Source: Pseudomonas sp.
GTDB taxonomy: Bacteria > Pseudomonadota > Gammaproteobacteria > Pseudomonadales > Pseudomonadaceae
Direction: 5' to 3'
Assembly: GCA_030699825.1 (NCBI GenBank)
Contig: JAUYKV010000060.1
Span: 1-57,201 of the forward strand
Length of the DNA: 57,201 nt
Below the pieces are notes generated by a model. That model had not been told where the DNA came from, ran no database searches, and saw only the letters and a program-made list of their open reading frames with translations. The position numbers were made by a program, and so were the translations under genes. Below are positions 1 through 8,513 of the stretch, in pieces; position 1 is the first letter of the stretch, and every line of letters starts with the position of its first letter.

Positions 1-103
1 TATCGTAAGGCTGCATCACCACACAACCTTGCTCGGCCCAGTATTGTTGCAGGGTGAGGATCAAGTCTTGGAAGGTGCGCACGGCAGGCGTAGTCTGGCT
101 CAC
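1..103 (-). CDS. glyQ: Glycyl-tRNA synthetase alpha subunit, N-terminal fragment
   Basis: The minus strand reads [19 protein letters not shown], then [16 protein letters not shown], which is the N-terminus of the alpha subunit of the tetrameric bacterial glycyl-tRNA synthetase. The enzyme charges tRNA-Gly in the cytoplasm together with GlyS. The start is a GTG at 103 with an AGGTG-like ribosome site just upstream. Only about 34 codons are present because the window edge cuts the gene. It diverges from tag, as in P. aeruginosa (family knowledge). The identification is firm although the fragment is short. Confidence 0.9.
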   Translation of the reverse strand, partial: MSQTTPAVRTFQDLILTLQQYWAEQGCVVMQPYD

Positions 104-186
104 GGAAAATTCACCTGTTGGGGCTGCGACAGAAAGGGCGGGAGTATACCCCAATCCACGCGGCCTCCACCGCCCAGGAAGGCCCT

Positions 187-741
187 ATGCCCCGCTGCTT
201 CTGGTGTACCGACGACCCGCTCTACCAGGCCTATCACGATCAGGAATGGGGCGTGCCGCAACGCGACCCGCAGGCGCTGTTCGAGTTATTGCTGCTCGAA
301 GGCTTCCAGGCCGGACTTTCCTGGATAACCGTGCTGAAGAAGCGCGAGCGCTACCGCGAGGTACTGTTCGGCTTCGACCCCCGGCGCCTGGCCGTGATGA
401 GCGATGAGTACCTGGAAAGCCTGATGCAGGACCCCGGCATCATCCGCAACCGCCTGAAACTCAAGGCCGCGCGGCAGAATGCCCAGGCCTGGCTGCGCCT
501 GGAGGATCCGCCGGCGCTGCTCTGGTCGTTCGTCGGCGGCCAGCCGAAGATCAACCACTTCAGCGAGCGCAGCCAGATGCCGGCCGTCACCCCTGAAGCC
601 GAAGCCATGAGCAAGGCCCTGAAGAAGGCCGGCTTCACCTTCGTCGGCCCGACCATCTGCTATGCCTATATGCAGGCCACGGGCATGGTCATGGATCACG
701 CCACCGATTGCGACCGCTATGCCGACCTGTGCCGTGCCTAG
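187..741 (+). CDS. tag: DNA-3-methyladenine glycosylase I
   Basis: This 184-residue protein excises 3-methyladenine from alkylated DNA in base excision repair. It begins MPRCFWCTDDPLYQAYHDQE, with the zinc-binding pair C4 and H17 and a second pair, H171 and C175, in MDHATDC near the C-terminus. Glu38, the active-site residue of the E. coli enzyme, is present in the EGFQAGLSW segment. Length matches the family (about 185). An in-frame ATG at 118 would add 23 residues, but AGGAAGG sits about 6 bases before the ATG at 187 and the zinc cysteine fits residue 4, so 187 is preferred. Confidence 0.95.
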   Translation: MPRCFWCTDDPLYQAYHDQEWGVPQRDPQALFELLLLEGFQAGLSWITVLKKRERYREVLFGFDPRRLAVMSDEYLESLMQDPGIIRNRLKLKAARQNAQAWLRLEDPPALLWSFVGGQPKINHFSERSQMPAVTPEAEAMSKALKKAGFTFVGPTICYAYMQATGMVMDHATDCDRYADLCRA

Positions 742-763
742 CGGGGATGGTGCGACCCCGCAG

Positions 764-820
764 GTCGGGTGCAACCCACCTGGGTCATCCGCGTGAATGG
801 CGGGTTGCATCCACCCTACG
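764..820. repeat. Intergenic inverted repeat
   Basis: GGTGCAACCCACC (768-780) and GGCGGGTTGCATCC (799-812) are near-complementary arms separated by a short loop, ending in ACCCTACG. This is the style of palindrome seen repeatedly between genes here and in Pseudomonas genomes generally. It lies between tag and the acyltransferase gene. No T-run follows, so it is not clearly a terminator. Confidence 0.5.
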
Positions 821-889
821 TCCTTGGCATTGCTCGGCCCTGGCCACTCTTGGTTACACTAGGCACCTTTTGCTCTTGCGGAGTTGTCT

Positions 890-1777
890 GTGGAAAAGCT
901 CAAAGGTGCCTTGGTGGTGGGTTTTCTGCGTCTGTTCGCCCTGCTGCCCTGGCGTGCGGTGCAGGCGGTGGGCAATGTCATCGGCTGGCTGATGTGGAAG
1001 CTGCCGAACAGCTCGCGCGAGGTGGTGCGGATCAACCTGGCCAAGTGCTTCCCCGAACTGGACGAGGCCGAGCGCGAGCGTCTGGTCGGTCAGAGCCTCA
1101 AGGATATCGGCAAGACCCTCACCGAAAGCGCCTGCGCCTGGATCTGGCCGGCACAGAAATCCATCGGTCTGATCCGTGAGGTCGAGGGCCTGGAAGTCCT
1201 CGAGGAGGCCCTGGCCAGCGGCAAGGGCGTGGTCGGCATCACCAGCCACCTGGGCAACTGGGAAGTGCTCAATCACTTCTACTGCGCCCAGTGCAAACCG
1301 ATCATTTTCTACCGGCCGCCCAAGCTCAAGGCGGTCGACGAGCTGTTGCGCCAGCAGCGAGTGCAGTTGGGCAACCGGGTAGCGCCCTCGACCCGTGAAG
1401 GCATCATCAGCATCATCAAGGAAGTGCGCAAAGGCGGCGCCGTGGGCATTCCTGCCGACCCCGAGCCCAGCCTGTCGGCGGGAGTGTTCGTGCCCTTCCT
1501 GGGCACCCAGGCGCTGACCAGCAAGTTCGTCGCCGGCATGCTCACTGGCGGCAAGGCCCGCGGGGTGTTTCTGCATGCCCTGCGCCTGGCCGATGGTTCC
1601 GGCTTCAAGGTGATCCTCGAGGCCGCGCCGGCGCAGATGTACAGCGACGATGTGGAAACCGCGGTGGCGGCCATGAGTGCGGTCATCGAGAAATACGTCC
1701 GCGCCTACCCGAGCCAGTACATGTGGAGCATGAAACGCTTCAAGAAGCGCCCGCCAGGCGAGCCCAAGTGGTATTGA
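890..1777 (+). CDS. htrB: Lipid A late acyltransferase, LpxL/HtrB family
   Basis: This 295-residue inner-membrane enzyme transfers a (2-hydroxy)lauroyl chain from acyl carrier protein to the lipid A precursor. The HX4E catalytic motif is H-LGNW-E near residues 120-125. A hydrophobic N-terminus (FLRLFALLPWRAVQ) fits membrane anchoring. It lies between tag and a PilZ gene, as does P. aeruginosa PA0011, one of that species' two HtrB-type enzymes (known synteny). GGAG at 880-883 is 6 bases before the GTG at 890; a TTG at 884 would add two residues but abuts the ribosome site. Which lipid A position it modifies cannot be read from the sequence. Confidence 0.88.
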   Translation: MEKLKGALVVGFLRLFALLPWRAVQAVGNVIGWLMWKLPNSSREVVRINLAKCFPELDEAERERLVGQSLKDIGKTLTESACAWIWPAQKSIGLIREVEGLEVLEEALASGKGVVGITSHLGNWEVLNHFYCAQCKPIIFYRPPKLKAVDELLRQQRVQLGNRVAPSTREGIISIIKEVRKGGAVGIPADPEPSLSAGVFVPFLGTQALTSKFVAGMLTGGKARGVFLHALRLADGSGFKVILEAAPAQMYSDDVETAVAAMSAVIEKYVRAYPSQYMWSMKRFKKRPPGEPKWY

Positions 1778-1876
1778 ATTAAGGCGTCCGCTCGACACCT
1801 TTGCCCCATTGACGCTCGGATTTTCCAGGACTTTGCGTTATTAATCGCAGCTCAGCCTCTCAGGACGGTCACCACT

Positions 1877-2140
1877 ATGCCCAGTCAGCGCCTGCATCCA
1901 CGTACCTCGATGAAGTGCCGGATCAAGATCTGTCATCCGAGTTTCGGTGAAGTGGTGGCGCAAACCCGCGACCTGTCCGATGGCGGTGTTTATGTCAAAC
2001 ACCCGGATCTGCTGGCCCTGCCCCAGGGCACGATAGTCACGGGCCAGGTGCAGGACCTGCCGATCGAGGCGCCGGTGCTGCAGATGGAGGTGATGCGGGT
2101 CGACGCCGAGGGTATCGGCCTGCGCTTTATCGAGCGTTGA
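1877..2140 (+). CDS. PilZ domain protein
   Basis: An 87-residue stand-alone PilZ domain. The c-di-GMP binding signature is visible: an arginine-rich N-terminal segment (QRLHPRTSMKCRI) followed by the DLSDGG motif and a beta-barrel pattern ending GIGLRFIER. Such proteins bind cyclic di-GMP and act through partner proteins. The position after the acyltransferase matches P. aeruginosa PA0012 (family knowledge). The partner cannot be told from context. It is one of two c-di-GMP-linked features in the window, the other being the riboswitch at about 52.8 kb. Confidence 0.88.
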   Translation: MPSQRLHPRTSMKCRIKICHPSFGEVVAQTRDLSDGGVYVKHPDLLALPQGTIVTGQVQDLPIEAPVLQMEVMRVDAEGIGLRFIER

Positions 2141-2190
2141 CCCGCCGTCCGCGGCGCTTAAAAACTATCCAGGCGGTCAAGGAAACGCTC

Positions 2191-2254
2191 ATATCGATGA
2201 TGGGTTACGGCGCGTTTGTTCTGCTGACAGCAGGTCAATTTGTGGGCGCCTAAC
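2191..2254. repeat. 64-bp intergenic repeat, copy 1
   Basis: This segment (ATATCGATGATGGGTTACGG through GCCTAAC) recurs at 42492-42555 with, by my reading, 61 of 64 bases identical and no gaps. Copy 2 lies inside a larger palindrome with CCGTAGGATG ends; copy 1 lacks those ends. It includes a small internal palindrome, CTGCTGACAGCAG. It lies in the 422-base gap between the PilZ gene and the TPR gene. Confidence 0.8.
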
Positions 2255-2341
2255 CTACGCGGCCCGACCCATCGGTCTGAATTTATTCGAGACCTTCGAT
2301 CATTCCATGCGGAGCGTGGAAACGATGGAAATACCCGATAC

Positions 2342-2405
2342 GTAGGAGCGGCTTTAGCCGCGAATTCTTCGCGGCTAAAGCGGAACGTCGCCCGGCCGCT
2401 CCTAC
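2342..2405. repeat. REP-like palindrome
   Basis: The ends are GTAGGAGCGGC and GCCGCTCCTAC, and an inner palindrome TAGCCGCGAA/TTCGCGGCTA is also present. This is the common Pseudomonas REP-type element; a related sequence, GTAGGAGCGGCCTTGGCCGC, is at 56814. It is probably an imperfect paired REP that was spread by a REP-associated transposase elsewhere in the genome (inference). Confidence 0.7.
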
Positions 2406-2412
2406 AGGTGCC

Positions 2413-2532
2413 CACAAGCCGACAGACACCATTGCATCCAGCCTGCTGCTCTTCGTGCCGCTCTACGGCATGCTGCTCGGCGCCATCGCCCGGGCCGTGT
2501 CCAAGCGCGTGGCGCGGTCTTCCCGAGTCTGA
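2413..2532 (+). pseudogene. C-terminal remnant of a small membrane protein (tentative)
   Basis: One frame reads TDTIASSLLLFVPLYGML, then LGAIARAVSKRVARSSRV and a TGA at 2530. It is a hydrophobic stretch followed by a basic tail, typical of a membrane protein's C-terminus. There is no start codon in frame, and the REP element at 2342-2405 lies where the upstream coding part should be. I read it as the tail of a gene lost by insertion or deletion. P. aeruginosa has small hypothetical genes at this position, but I cannot confirm homology. Confidence 0.3.
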
Positions 2533-2562
2533 CGGCGGTGCAAGCCGGGTGATCGACGGCTG

Positions 2563-2883
2563 CTAGGGTTGCTGCTGGTGTTTATCCAGCTTGCGCAGGA
2601 ATACCGTTATTTCCTTTTCCGCCTGCTTGTCGCCATGCTCGCGGGCCGCTTGCAGGCCCTGCTCCCAGGCCTGGCGGGCCGCCAGCGCTTGCTCGGCGGC
2701 CAGCAGCGCCTTGCCCAGCAGCTTCCAGGCGGCCGAATATTTGGGGTCGAACTCGACGCAACGCTGCAGGTGCTCGGCGGCGCGCGCCGGCTCGCCGGCA
2801 TCCAGGTAGCCCTTGCCCAGGCCGAAGCGCAACAGGGCGTTGTCCGCGCCCTTGGCCAGCATTTTTTCCAGGGATTCGAGCAT
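2563..2883 (-). CDS. TPR-repeat protein
   Basis: A 106-residue protein with two to three tetratricopeptide-like helical repeats: ADNALLRFGLGKGYLDAGEP, then ARAAEHLQRCVEFDPKYSAA, then WKLLGKALLAAEQALAARQA. The W/LG/Y/A/F-DP spacing is typical of TPRs. There is no signal peptide or membrane segment, so it is likely a cytoplasmic scaffold. It begins MLESLEKMLAKGADN and has GGAGG-type bases just upstream. It sits next to trkA on the same strand with a 111-base gap. The partner is unknown. Confidence 0.75.
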   Translation of the reverse strand: MLESLEKMLAKGADNALLRFGLGKGYLDAGEPARAAEHLQRCVEFDPKYSAAWKLLGKALLAAEQALAARQAWEQGLQAAREHGDKQAEKEITVFLRKLDKHQQQP

Positions 2884-2994
2884 AAAACCTCCGAGTAGGA
2901 GCGGGGGGAACGCCTAGTTCCATACCCGCGAAGCTCTTGCGTTGCCCGGCTCGCGGGCATGGCCCGACCCGATCGCTTAGAAAAACGTTGGGGC

Positions 2995-4368
2995 TCAGAA
3001 AAACGTCAGGCCGACCTGGAACAGGCGTTCGACATCGCGGATGTGCTTCTTGTCCACCAGGAACAGGATCACATGGTCGCCGGATTCGATCACCGTGGCA
3101 TCGTGGGCGATCAGTACTTCCTCGGCGCGGATGATTGCGCCGATGGTGGTGCCCGGCGGCAGCGGGATGTCCTTGATGGCGCGGCCGATCACCTTGCTCG
3201 ACTTGGCGTCGCCGTGGGCAATCGCCTCGATAGCTTCGGCGGCGCCGCGGCGCAACGAGTGCACGCTGACGATGTCGCCACGGCGCACGTGGGTCAGCAG
3301 GGTGCCGATGGTGGCCAGCTGCGGGCTGATGGCGATGTCGATCTCGCCGCCCTGCACCAGGTCGACATAGGCCGGGTTGTTGATCAGGGTCATTACCTTG
3401 CGCGCGCCGAGGCGCTTGGCCAGCAGGGACGACATGATGTTGGCCTCGTCGTCGTTGGTCAGGGCGAGGAAGATGTCGGCGTCGTTGATGTTCTCCTCGA
3501 CCAGCAGATCCTTGTCTGAGGCGCTGCCTTGCAGGACCACGGTGCTGTTGAGATTTTCCGAGAGGTAGCGGCAGCGCGCCGGGTTCATCTCGATGATCTT
3601 CACCTGGTAGCGGCTCTCGATGGCCTCGGCCAGGCGCTCGCCGATATGCCCGCCGCCGGCGATCACGACTTTCTTGTAGCTGACCTCTAGGCGGCGCATC
3701 TCGCTCATCACCGCGCGAATATGGCCCTTGGCGGCGATGAAGAACACCTCGTCGTCGGCCTCGATCACAGTATCGCCCTGGGGAATGATCGGCCGATTGC
3801 GGCGGAAGATCGCCGCCACCCGGGTGTCGACGTTGGGCATGTGCTCGCGCAGCTGACGCAGTTGCTGGCCGACCAGCGGGCCGCCGTAGTAGGCGCGCAC
3901 GGCCACCAGTTGGGCCTTGCCCTCGGCGAAGTCGATCACCTGCAGCGAGCCGGGGTATTCGATCAGGCGCTTGATGTAGTTGGTCACCACCTGTTCCGGG
4001 CTGATCAGCACGTCTACCGGGATCGACTCATTGCAGAACAGGCCGGAGTGGGTCAGGTAGGCGGCCTCGCGCACCCGGGCGATCTTGGTTGGGGTGTGGA
4101 ACAGGCTGTAGGCCACCTGGCAGGCGATCATGTTGACCTCGTCGCTGTTGGTCACCGCGATCAGCATGTCGGCATCGTCCGCACCGGCCTGGCGCAGCAC
4201 CGTGGGGAAGGAGCCGCGGCCCTGGACGGTGCGGATATCCAGGCGATCGCCGAGGTCGCGCAGACGATCGCCGTCGGTGTCGACCACGGTGATGTCGTTG
4301 GCCTCGCTGGCCAGGTTTTCCGCCAGGGTGCCACCGACCTGACCGGCGCCGAGAATGATGATTTTCAA
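2995..4368 (-). CDS. trkA: Trk potassium uptake regulator TrkA
   Basis: TrkA is the cytoplasmic NAD-binding subunit that gates the TrkH/TrkG potassium channel. The 457-residue protein has two RCK units, each with a Rossmann glycine motif: GAGQVG at residues 7-12 and GGGHIG near residue 240. Family length is about 457. The start is TTG at 4368: it gives [13 protein letters not shown], and AGGAGTGATCG precedes it. The TTG overlaps the rsmB stop (TTGA), so trkA is likely translated by coupling. An upstream in-frame extension is the rsmB antisense-frame shadow and is rejected. The order fmt-rsmB-trkA is conserved in gamma-proteobacteria. Confidence 0.96.
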   Translation of the reverse strand: MKIIILGAGQVGGTLAENLASEANDITVVDTDGDRLRDLGDRLDIRTVQGRGSFPTVLRQAGADDADMLIAVTNSDEVNMIACQVAYSLFHTPTKIARVREAAYLTHSGLFCNESIPVDVLISPEQVVTNYIKRLIEYPGSLQVIDFAEGKAQLVAVRAYYGGPLVGQQLRQLREHMPNVDTRVAAIFRRNRPIIPQGDTVIEADDEVFFIAAKGHIRAVMSEMRRLEVSYKKVVIAGGGHIGERLAEAIESRYQVKIIEMNPARCRYLSENLNSTVVLQGSASDKDLLVEENINDADIFLALTNDDEANIMSSLLAKRLGARKVMTLINNPAYVDLVQGGEIDIAISPQLATIGTLLTHVRRGDIVSVHSLRRGAAEAIEAIAHGDAKSSKVIGRAIKDIPLPPGTTIGAIIRAEEVLIAHDATVIESGDHVILFLVDKKHIRDVERLFQVGLTFF

Positions 4369-5693
4369 ACGATCACTCCTATAGGGTGGGGAGACGCGGC
4401 GATCTTGCTCAGCTTGGCATAGTAGAAACCATCGTGGCCGTCGATTTGCGGCAGGAGCTGGCAGCCATGGGTTGGTTTGAGGCCGAAGTCGGCGCTTATC
4501 TCCAGCTCGCGTGCGCTTGGCGTGCGGGCGAGAAAGGCGGCGATGGTGTCGCTGTTTTCCATTGGCAGCACCGAGCAGGTGGCGTACAGCAGGATGCCGC
4601 CGACTTCGAGGGTCGGCCACAGGGCATCGAGCAACTCGCCCTGCAACTGGGCCAGGGCTGGAATATCCGTGGCCTGGCGGGTCAGCTTGATATCCGGATG
4701 GCGGCGGATCACCCCGGTGGCCGAGCATGGCGCGTCGAGCAGGATGCGCTGGAACGGCGTGCCGTCCCACCAGGCCGCGGTATCACGACCGTCGGCGGCG
4801 ATCAGTTCGGCGTCGAGGTTGAGGCGCTTGAGGTTTTCGCGCACCCGCACCAGGCGCTTTTCTTCCAGGTCCACCGCCACTACGCCGGCCAGTGCGGGCT
4901 CGGCTTCGAGCAGGTGACAGGTCTTGCCGCCCGGTGCGCAGCAGGCATCCAGCAGCCGTTGCCCGGGCGCCAGTTCGAGCAGCTCGGCGGCTAGTTGCGC
5001 GGCCTCGTCCTGCACGCTGACCCGGCCTGCGGCAAAGCCCGGCAGGCCGGTGACATCGCAGGCCTGGCCCAGGCGGATACCATCACGGCTATAGCGGCAG
5101 GGCTCGGCGGCAATGTCGGCGGCGTGCAGCTCGGCCAGGTAGTCGTCGCGGCTGCCGAGGCGCCGATTGACCCGCAGGATCAGCGGCGGATGGGCATTGT
5201 TGGCCGCGCAGATGGCTTGCCATTGCTCCGGCCACTGGGCTTTCAGGGCTTTCTGCAGCCAGCGCGGATGGGCGCTGTGCAGCACCGGATCGCGGTCCAG
5301 GCTGGCAATAATGCTTTCGCTGTCGCGCTGGGCGTTGCGCAGCACGGCATTGAGCAGGCCCTTGAGCGAAGGCTTCTTCAACTTGTCGACACAGGCCACC
5401 GTCTCGCCGATGGCGGCGTGGGCCGGAATACGGGTGTAGAACAGCTGATACAGGCCGATCAGCAGCAGCGCCTCGACGTCACGGTCGGCCGCCTTGAAGG
5501 GTTTTTGCAGCAGCTTTTCGGCGATCAGCGCCAGGCGCGGCTGCCAGCGTGCGGTGCCGAAGGCCAGATCCTGGGCCAGGCCGCGGTCGCGCTGCTCGAC
5601 CCTGTCCAGCAGCGGCGGCAGGCTGCTGCCCAGCGAGGCCTTGCCATTGAGCACCACCGCCAGGGCGCGGGCGGCAGCCAGGCGCGGGTTCAT
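4365..5693 (-). CDS. rsmB: 16S rRNA (cytosine-967 C5) methyltransferase RsmB
   Basis: This 442-residue protein makes m5C967 in 16S rRNA using S-adenosylmethionine. The first ~140 residues are a NusB-like RNA-binding domain. The methyltransferase domain shows the SAM loop [10 protein letters not shown], the DAPCSATG motif and the catalytic-cysteine motif YATCSV. Length fits the family (about 430-440). It overlaps fmt upstream by 4 bases (ATGA) and trkA downstream by 4 bases (TTGA), so the three genes form a tightly coupled unit. Confidence 0.96.
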   Translation of the reverse strand: MNPRLAAARALAVVLNGKASLGSSLPPLLDRVEQRDRGLAQDLAFGTARWQPRLALIAEKLLQKPFKAADRDVEALLLIGLYQLFYTRIPAHAAIGETVACVDKLKKPSLKGLLNAVLRNAQRDSESIIASLDRDPVLHSAHPRWLQKALKAQWPEQWQAICAANNAHPPLILRVNRRLGSRDDYLAELHAADIAAEPCRYSRDGIRLGQACDVTGLPGFAAGRVSVQDEAAQLAAELLELAPGQRLLDACCAPGGKTCHLLEAEPALAGVVAVDLEEKRLVRVRENLKRLNLDAELIAADGRDTAAWWDGTPFQRILLDAPCSATGVIRRHPDIKLTRQATDIPALAQLQGELLDALWPTLEVGGILLYATCSVLPMENSDTIAAFLARTPSARELEISADFGLKPTHGCQLLPQIDGHDGFYYAKLSKIAASPHPIGVIV

Positions 5694-6634
5694 AGACCGA
5701 GCACCAGGCCGGCGGCGAACTGCTCGCGGCGGCTGTTGTACAGCTCACTGAAATTCAGCGCCTTGCCGCCGGGCAATTGCAGACGGGTCAGGCGTAGTGC
5801 GCCTTGGCCGCAGGCCACCGTCAGACCTTGCTTGTCGGCCGCCAGGATGGTGCCGGGGGCACCAGCGCCCTCGCCCAGCTCGGCGGCATGCACCTTGAGC
5901 GCTTCGCCATTCAGCGTGCTGTGGCAGATCGGCCAGGGGTGGAAGGCCCGTACCAGCCGCTCCAGTTCCACTGCCGGGCGCGTCCAGTCCAGGCGTGCCT
6001 CATCCTTGTTCAATTTGTGCGCGTAGGTCGCCAGGCTGTCGTCCTGCACTTCGCCTTGCAGCGTTCCGGCGGCCAGGCCGGCGATGGCCTGGATAACCGC
6101 CTGCGGGCCGAGAAGGGCCAGACGGTCGTGCAGGCTGCCGCCAGTGTCGTCGTCGGCGATCGGTGTGCGCACTTTCAACAGCATCGGCCCGGTGTCCAGG
6201 CCGGCTTCCATTTGCATCACGGTAACCCCGGATTCGCTGTCGCCGGCTTCGATGGCGCGCTGGATCGGCGCCGCGCCGCGCCAGCGCGGCAGCAGCGAGG
6301 CGTGACTGTTGAGGCAACCCAGGCGCGGGATATCCAGCACCGCCTGCGGCAGGATCAGGCCGTAGGCCACCACCACCAGCAGGTCGGGCGCGAGCGCGGC
6401 CAGCTCGGCCTGGGCCGCCGGGTCGCGCAGGGTCTGCGGCTGCAAGACCGCTATCTGCCGCTGCACCGCGAGTTGCTTGACCGGGCTGGCGGCGAGCTTC
6501 TGCCCGCGACCGGCCGGGCGATCCGGCTGGCTATACACCGCAACGATCTGGTGAGGGCTGTCGAGCAGGGCCTTGAGGTGTTCGGCGGCGAACTCCGGGG
6601 TGCCGGCAAAGACGATGCGCAAAGACTCGGGCAT
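5690..6634 (-). CDS. fmt: Methionyl-tRNA formyltransferase
   Basis: Fmt formylates initiator Met-tRNA with 10-formyl-tetrahydrofolate. The 314-residue protein has the formyltransferase signature N109-S-H111-ASLLPRWRG and D147 in GLDTGP, matching the catalytic Asn/His/Asp set, plus the C-terminal OB-fold domain expected from the length. Its stop overlaps the rsmB start. def lies 68 bases upstream on the same strand, but a strong terminator occupies that gap, so fmt may have its own promoter or rely on read-through. Confidence 0.97.
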   Translation of the reverse strand: MPESLRIVFAGTPEFAAEHLKALLDSPHQIVAVYSQPDRPAGRGQKLAASPVKQLAVQRQIAVLQPQTLRDPAAQAELAALAPDLLVVVAYGLILPQAVLDIPRLGCLNSHASLLPRWRGAAPIQRAIEAGDSESGVTVMQMEAGLDTGPMLLKVRTPIADDDTGGSLHDRLALLGPQAVIQAIAGLAAGTLQGEVQDDSLATYAHKLNKDEARLDWTRPAVELERLVRAFHPWPICHSTLNGEALKVHAAELGEGAGAPGTILAADKQGLTVACGQGALRLTRLQLPGGKALNFSELYNSRREQFAAGLVLGL

Positions 6635-6655
6635 GGGTTCTCGCTAATCACTACT

Positions 6656-6687
6656 GAAAAAGAAAAAGGCTTGCCGCGGCAAGCCTT
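6656..6687 (-). terminator. Rho-independent terminator after def
   Basis: Read on the minus strand, AAGGCTTGCC-GC-GGCAAGCCTT forms a perfect 10-bp stem and is followed at once by TTTCTTTTTC. It lies between the def stop and the fmt start, and so would end or attenuate transcription from def. The structure and T-run are plainly visible; how much read-through reaches fmt is not knowable here. Confidence 0.85.
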
Positions 6688-6702
6688 CTATCAAGGTGTG
6701 GT

Positions 6703-7209
6703 TCAAGCCTGCTGGCGATGTTGCTTTTCCAGCTTCTTCTTGATGCGGTCGCGTTTGAGGTTGGACAGGTAATCGACGAACAGCTTGCCGTTGAGGTGGT
6801 CGCACTCGTGCTGGATGCACACCGCGAGCAGGCCTTCGGCGATCAGCTCAAAGGGCTGGCCATCGCGGTCCTGCGCCTTGATCCTGACTTTCTGCGGGCG
6901 GTCGACGTTTTCGTAGAAGCCCGGCACCGAGAGGCAGCCTTCCTGGTATTGGTCCACTTCGTCGGTGAGGGTCTCGAACTCGGGGTTGATGAATACCCGC
7001 GGTTCGCTTCTGTCTTCCGACAGATCCATCACCACCAGACGCTTGTGCACGTTGACCTGGGTCGCGGCCAGGCCGATGCCGGGGGCCTCGTACATGGTTT
7101 CAAACATGTCGTCGATCAGCTGACGCAAGGCGTCGTCGACCATGTCCACCGGCTTGGCGATGGTGCGCAAGCGTGGATCGGGAAATTCGAGGATGTTTAA
7201 TATAGCCAT
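6703..7209 (-). CDS. def: Peptide deformylase
   Basis: Def removes the N-formyl group from nascent proteins using a bound Fe2+ (or Zn2+). All three family motifs are present in 168 residues: GIGLAATQ (45-51), EGCLS with metal ligand C92, and H134-ECD-H138 with the catalytic E135. Length is typical. It is the first gene of the def-fmt-rsmB-trkA direction and diverges from tsaP; the 152-base spacer between them must hold both promoters. Confidence 0.97.
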   Translation of the reverse strand: MAILNILEFPDPRLRTIAKPVDMVDDALRQLIDDMFETMYEAPGIGLAATQVNVHKRLVVMDLSEDRSEPRVFINPEFETLTDEVDQYQEGCLSVPGFYENVDRPQKVRIKAQDRDGQPFELIAEGLLAVCIQHECDHLNGKLFVDYLSNLKRDRIKKKLEKQHRQQA

Positions 7210-7361
7210 ATGCGTTTGTGATGCACTTGTGGAATAAAGTCAAAATCCGCTGCTAAGATGATGAGCAGCATTGAAAAACGGCTTCACGCCGCAGTACTAC
7301 TGGGTTTAGTCGCGGCGCTAGGGCGCTCCACGTGAAGACACATAATAAAGGGATTCACCGC

Positions 7362-8402
7362 ATGAGGAAATCACTACTCGCCCTGCTGTTGCTTGCCGCT
7401 AGCGGCTTGGCCCAGACCGGTATGGCCCAAGCCGAAGTGCAACTCAAGGACGGTCACCCAGACCGTTATACCGTGGTCAAGGGCGATACCCTGTGGGATA
7501 TTTCCGGGCGATTTCTCCGCCAGCCATGGAAATGGCCGGAAATCTGGCACGCCAACCCGCAAGTGGAAAACCCGCACCTGATCTATCCCGGCGACCTGCT
7601 CAGCCTGGTCTATGTCGATGGCCAGCCGCGCCTGATGCTCGATCGTGGCCAGTCGCGCGGCACCATCAAGCTGTCGCCGCAGGTCCGCAGCACGCCGATG
7701 GCCGAAGCCATTCCGACCATTCCGCTGGGGGCGATCAACAGCTTTCTGCTGAGTAACCGCATCGTCGATACCCCCGAAGCATTCGAGAGTGCACCCTATA
7801 TAGTCGCCGGCGACGCCGAGCGTGTGGTCAGCGGGGCCGGCGATCGGGTCTATGCTCGCGGGCTGTTCGATGAAGCCGCACCGGTATACGGCATCTTCCG
7901 TCAGGGCAAAACCTACGTCGATCCGGACACCCAGGAGTTTCTCGGGATCAACGCCGATGACATCGGCGGCGGCGAGATCATTGCCGAAGAAGGCGATATC
8001 GGCACCATGAACCTGACCCGCACGACCCAGGAAGTGCGCCTCGGCGATCGCCTGTTCGCCACTGAAGAACGGGCCATCAACTCGACCTTCATGCCCAGCG
8101 AGCCGAGCAGCGAAATCAACGGCTTGATCCTCGACGTCCCGCGCGGCGTGACCCAGATCGGCCAGTTCGACGTGGTCACCCTGAACAAGGGCGCGCGTGA
8201 TGGCCTGGCCGAGGGCAACGTGCTGGCGGTGTACAAGACCGGTGAAACCGTGCGCGACCGGGTCACTGGCGAAGCGGTGAAGATCCCCGATGAGCGCGCC
8301 GGTCTGCTGATGGTGTTCCGCACCTACGACAAGCTCAGTTATGGCCTGATCCTCGGTGCTAACCGCCAGCTCGCCGTGATGGACAAGGTGCGTAACCCGT
8401 AA
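7362..8402 (+). CDS. tsaP: LysM peptidoglycan-binding protein TsaP, type IV pilus secretin partner
   Basis: A 346-residue secreted protein with a signal peptide (MRKSLLALLLLAASGLAQ, cut near AQA), a LysM domain at about residues 35-83 (YTVVKGDTLWDISGRF) and a long C-terminal domain. Homologues (P. aeruginosa PA0020) bind peptidoglycan through LysM and form part of the ring around the PilQ secretin of type IV pili (known). An in-frame ATG at 7332 would put ten extra residues before the signal peptide; ATG 7362, with AAAGGGA about 7 bases upstream, is preferred. It lies next to def and dprA, as in P. aeruginosa. Confidence 0.9.
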   Translation: MRKSLLALLLLAASGLAQTGMAQAEVQLKDGHPDRYTVVKGDTLWDISGRFLRQPWKWPEIWHANPQVENPHLIYPGDLLSLVYVDGQPRLMLDRGQSRGTIKLSPQVRSTPMAEAIPTIPLGAINSFLLSNRIVDTPEAFESAPYIVAGDAERVVSGAGDRVYARGLFDEAAPVYGIFRQGKTYVDPDTQEFLGINADDIGGGEIIAEEGDIGTMNLTRTTQEVRLGDRLFATEERAINSTFMPSEPSSEINGLILDVPRGVTQIGQFDVVTLNKGARDGLAEGNVLAVYKTGETVRDRVTGEAVKIPDERAGLLMVFRTYDKLSYGLILGANRQLAVMDKVRNP

Positions 8403-8513
8403 CGCCCCCGACTCCGGTCGCGCGATGGCGCGGCTGGCGTTTCCGCTGCACCGCTACCTGCCACCCGCAACCCGCTCGAGGTTGGCGGGTGCGACCGATC
8501 AAGGATGATCGCC

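Noticed and set aside
2240..2566. 108-codon plus-strand frame spanning the REP between the PilZ and TPR genes
   Set aside because: It runs through repeat sequence and reads Cys/Ser/Arg-rich nonsense; the membrane-protein tail is in a different frame.
4386..6772. Several long plus-strand frames opposite rsmB and fmt
   Set aside because: They are His/Gln/Gly-rich shadow frames in high-G/C sequence; rsmB and fmt on the minus strand carry all family motifs.
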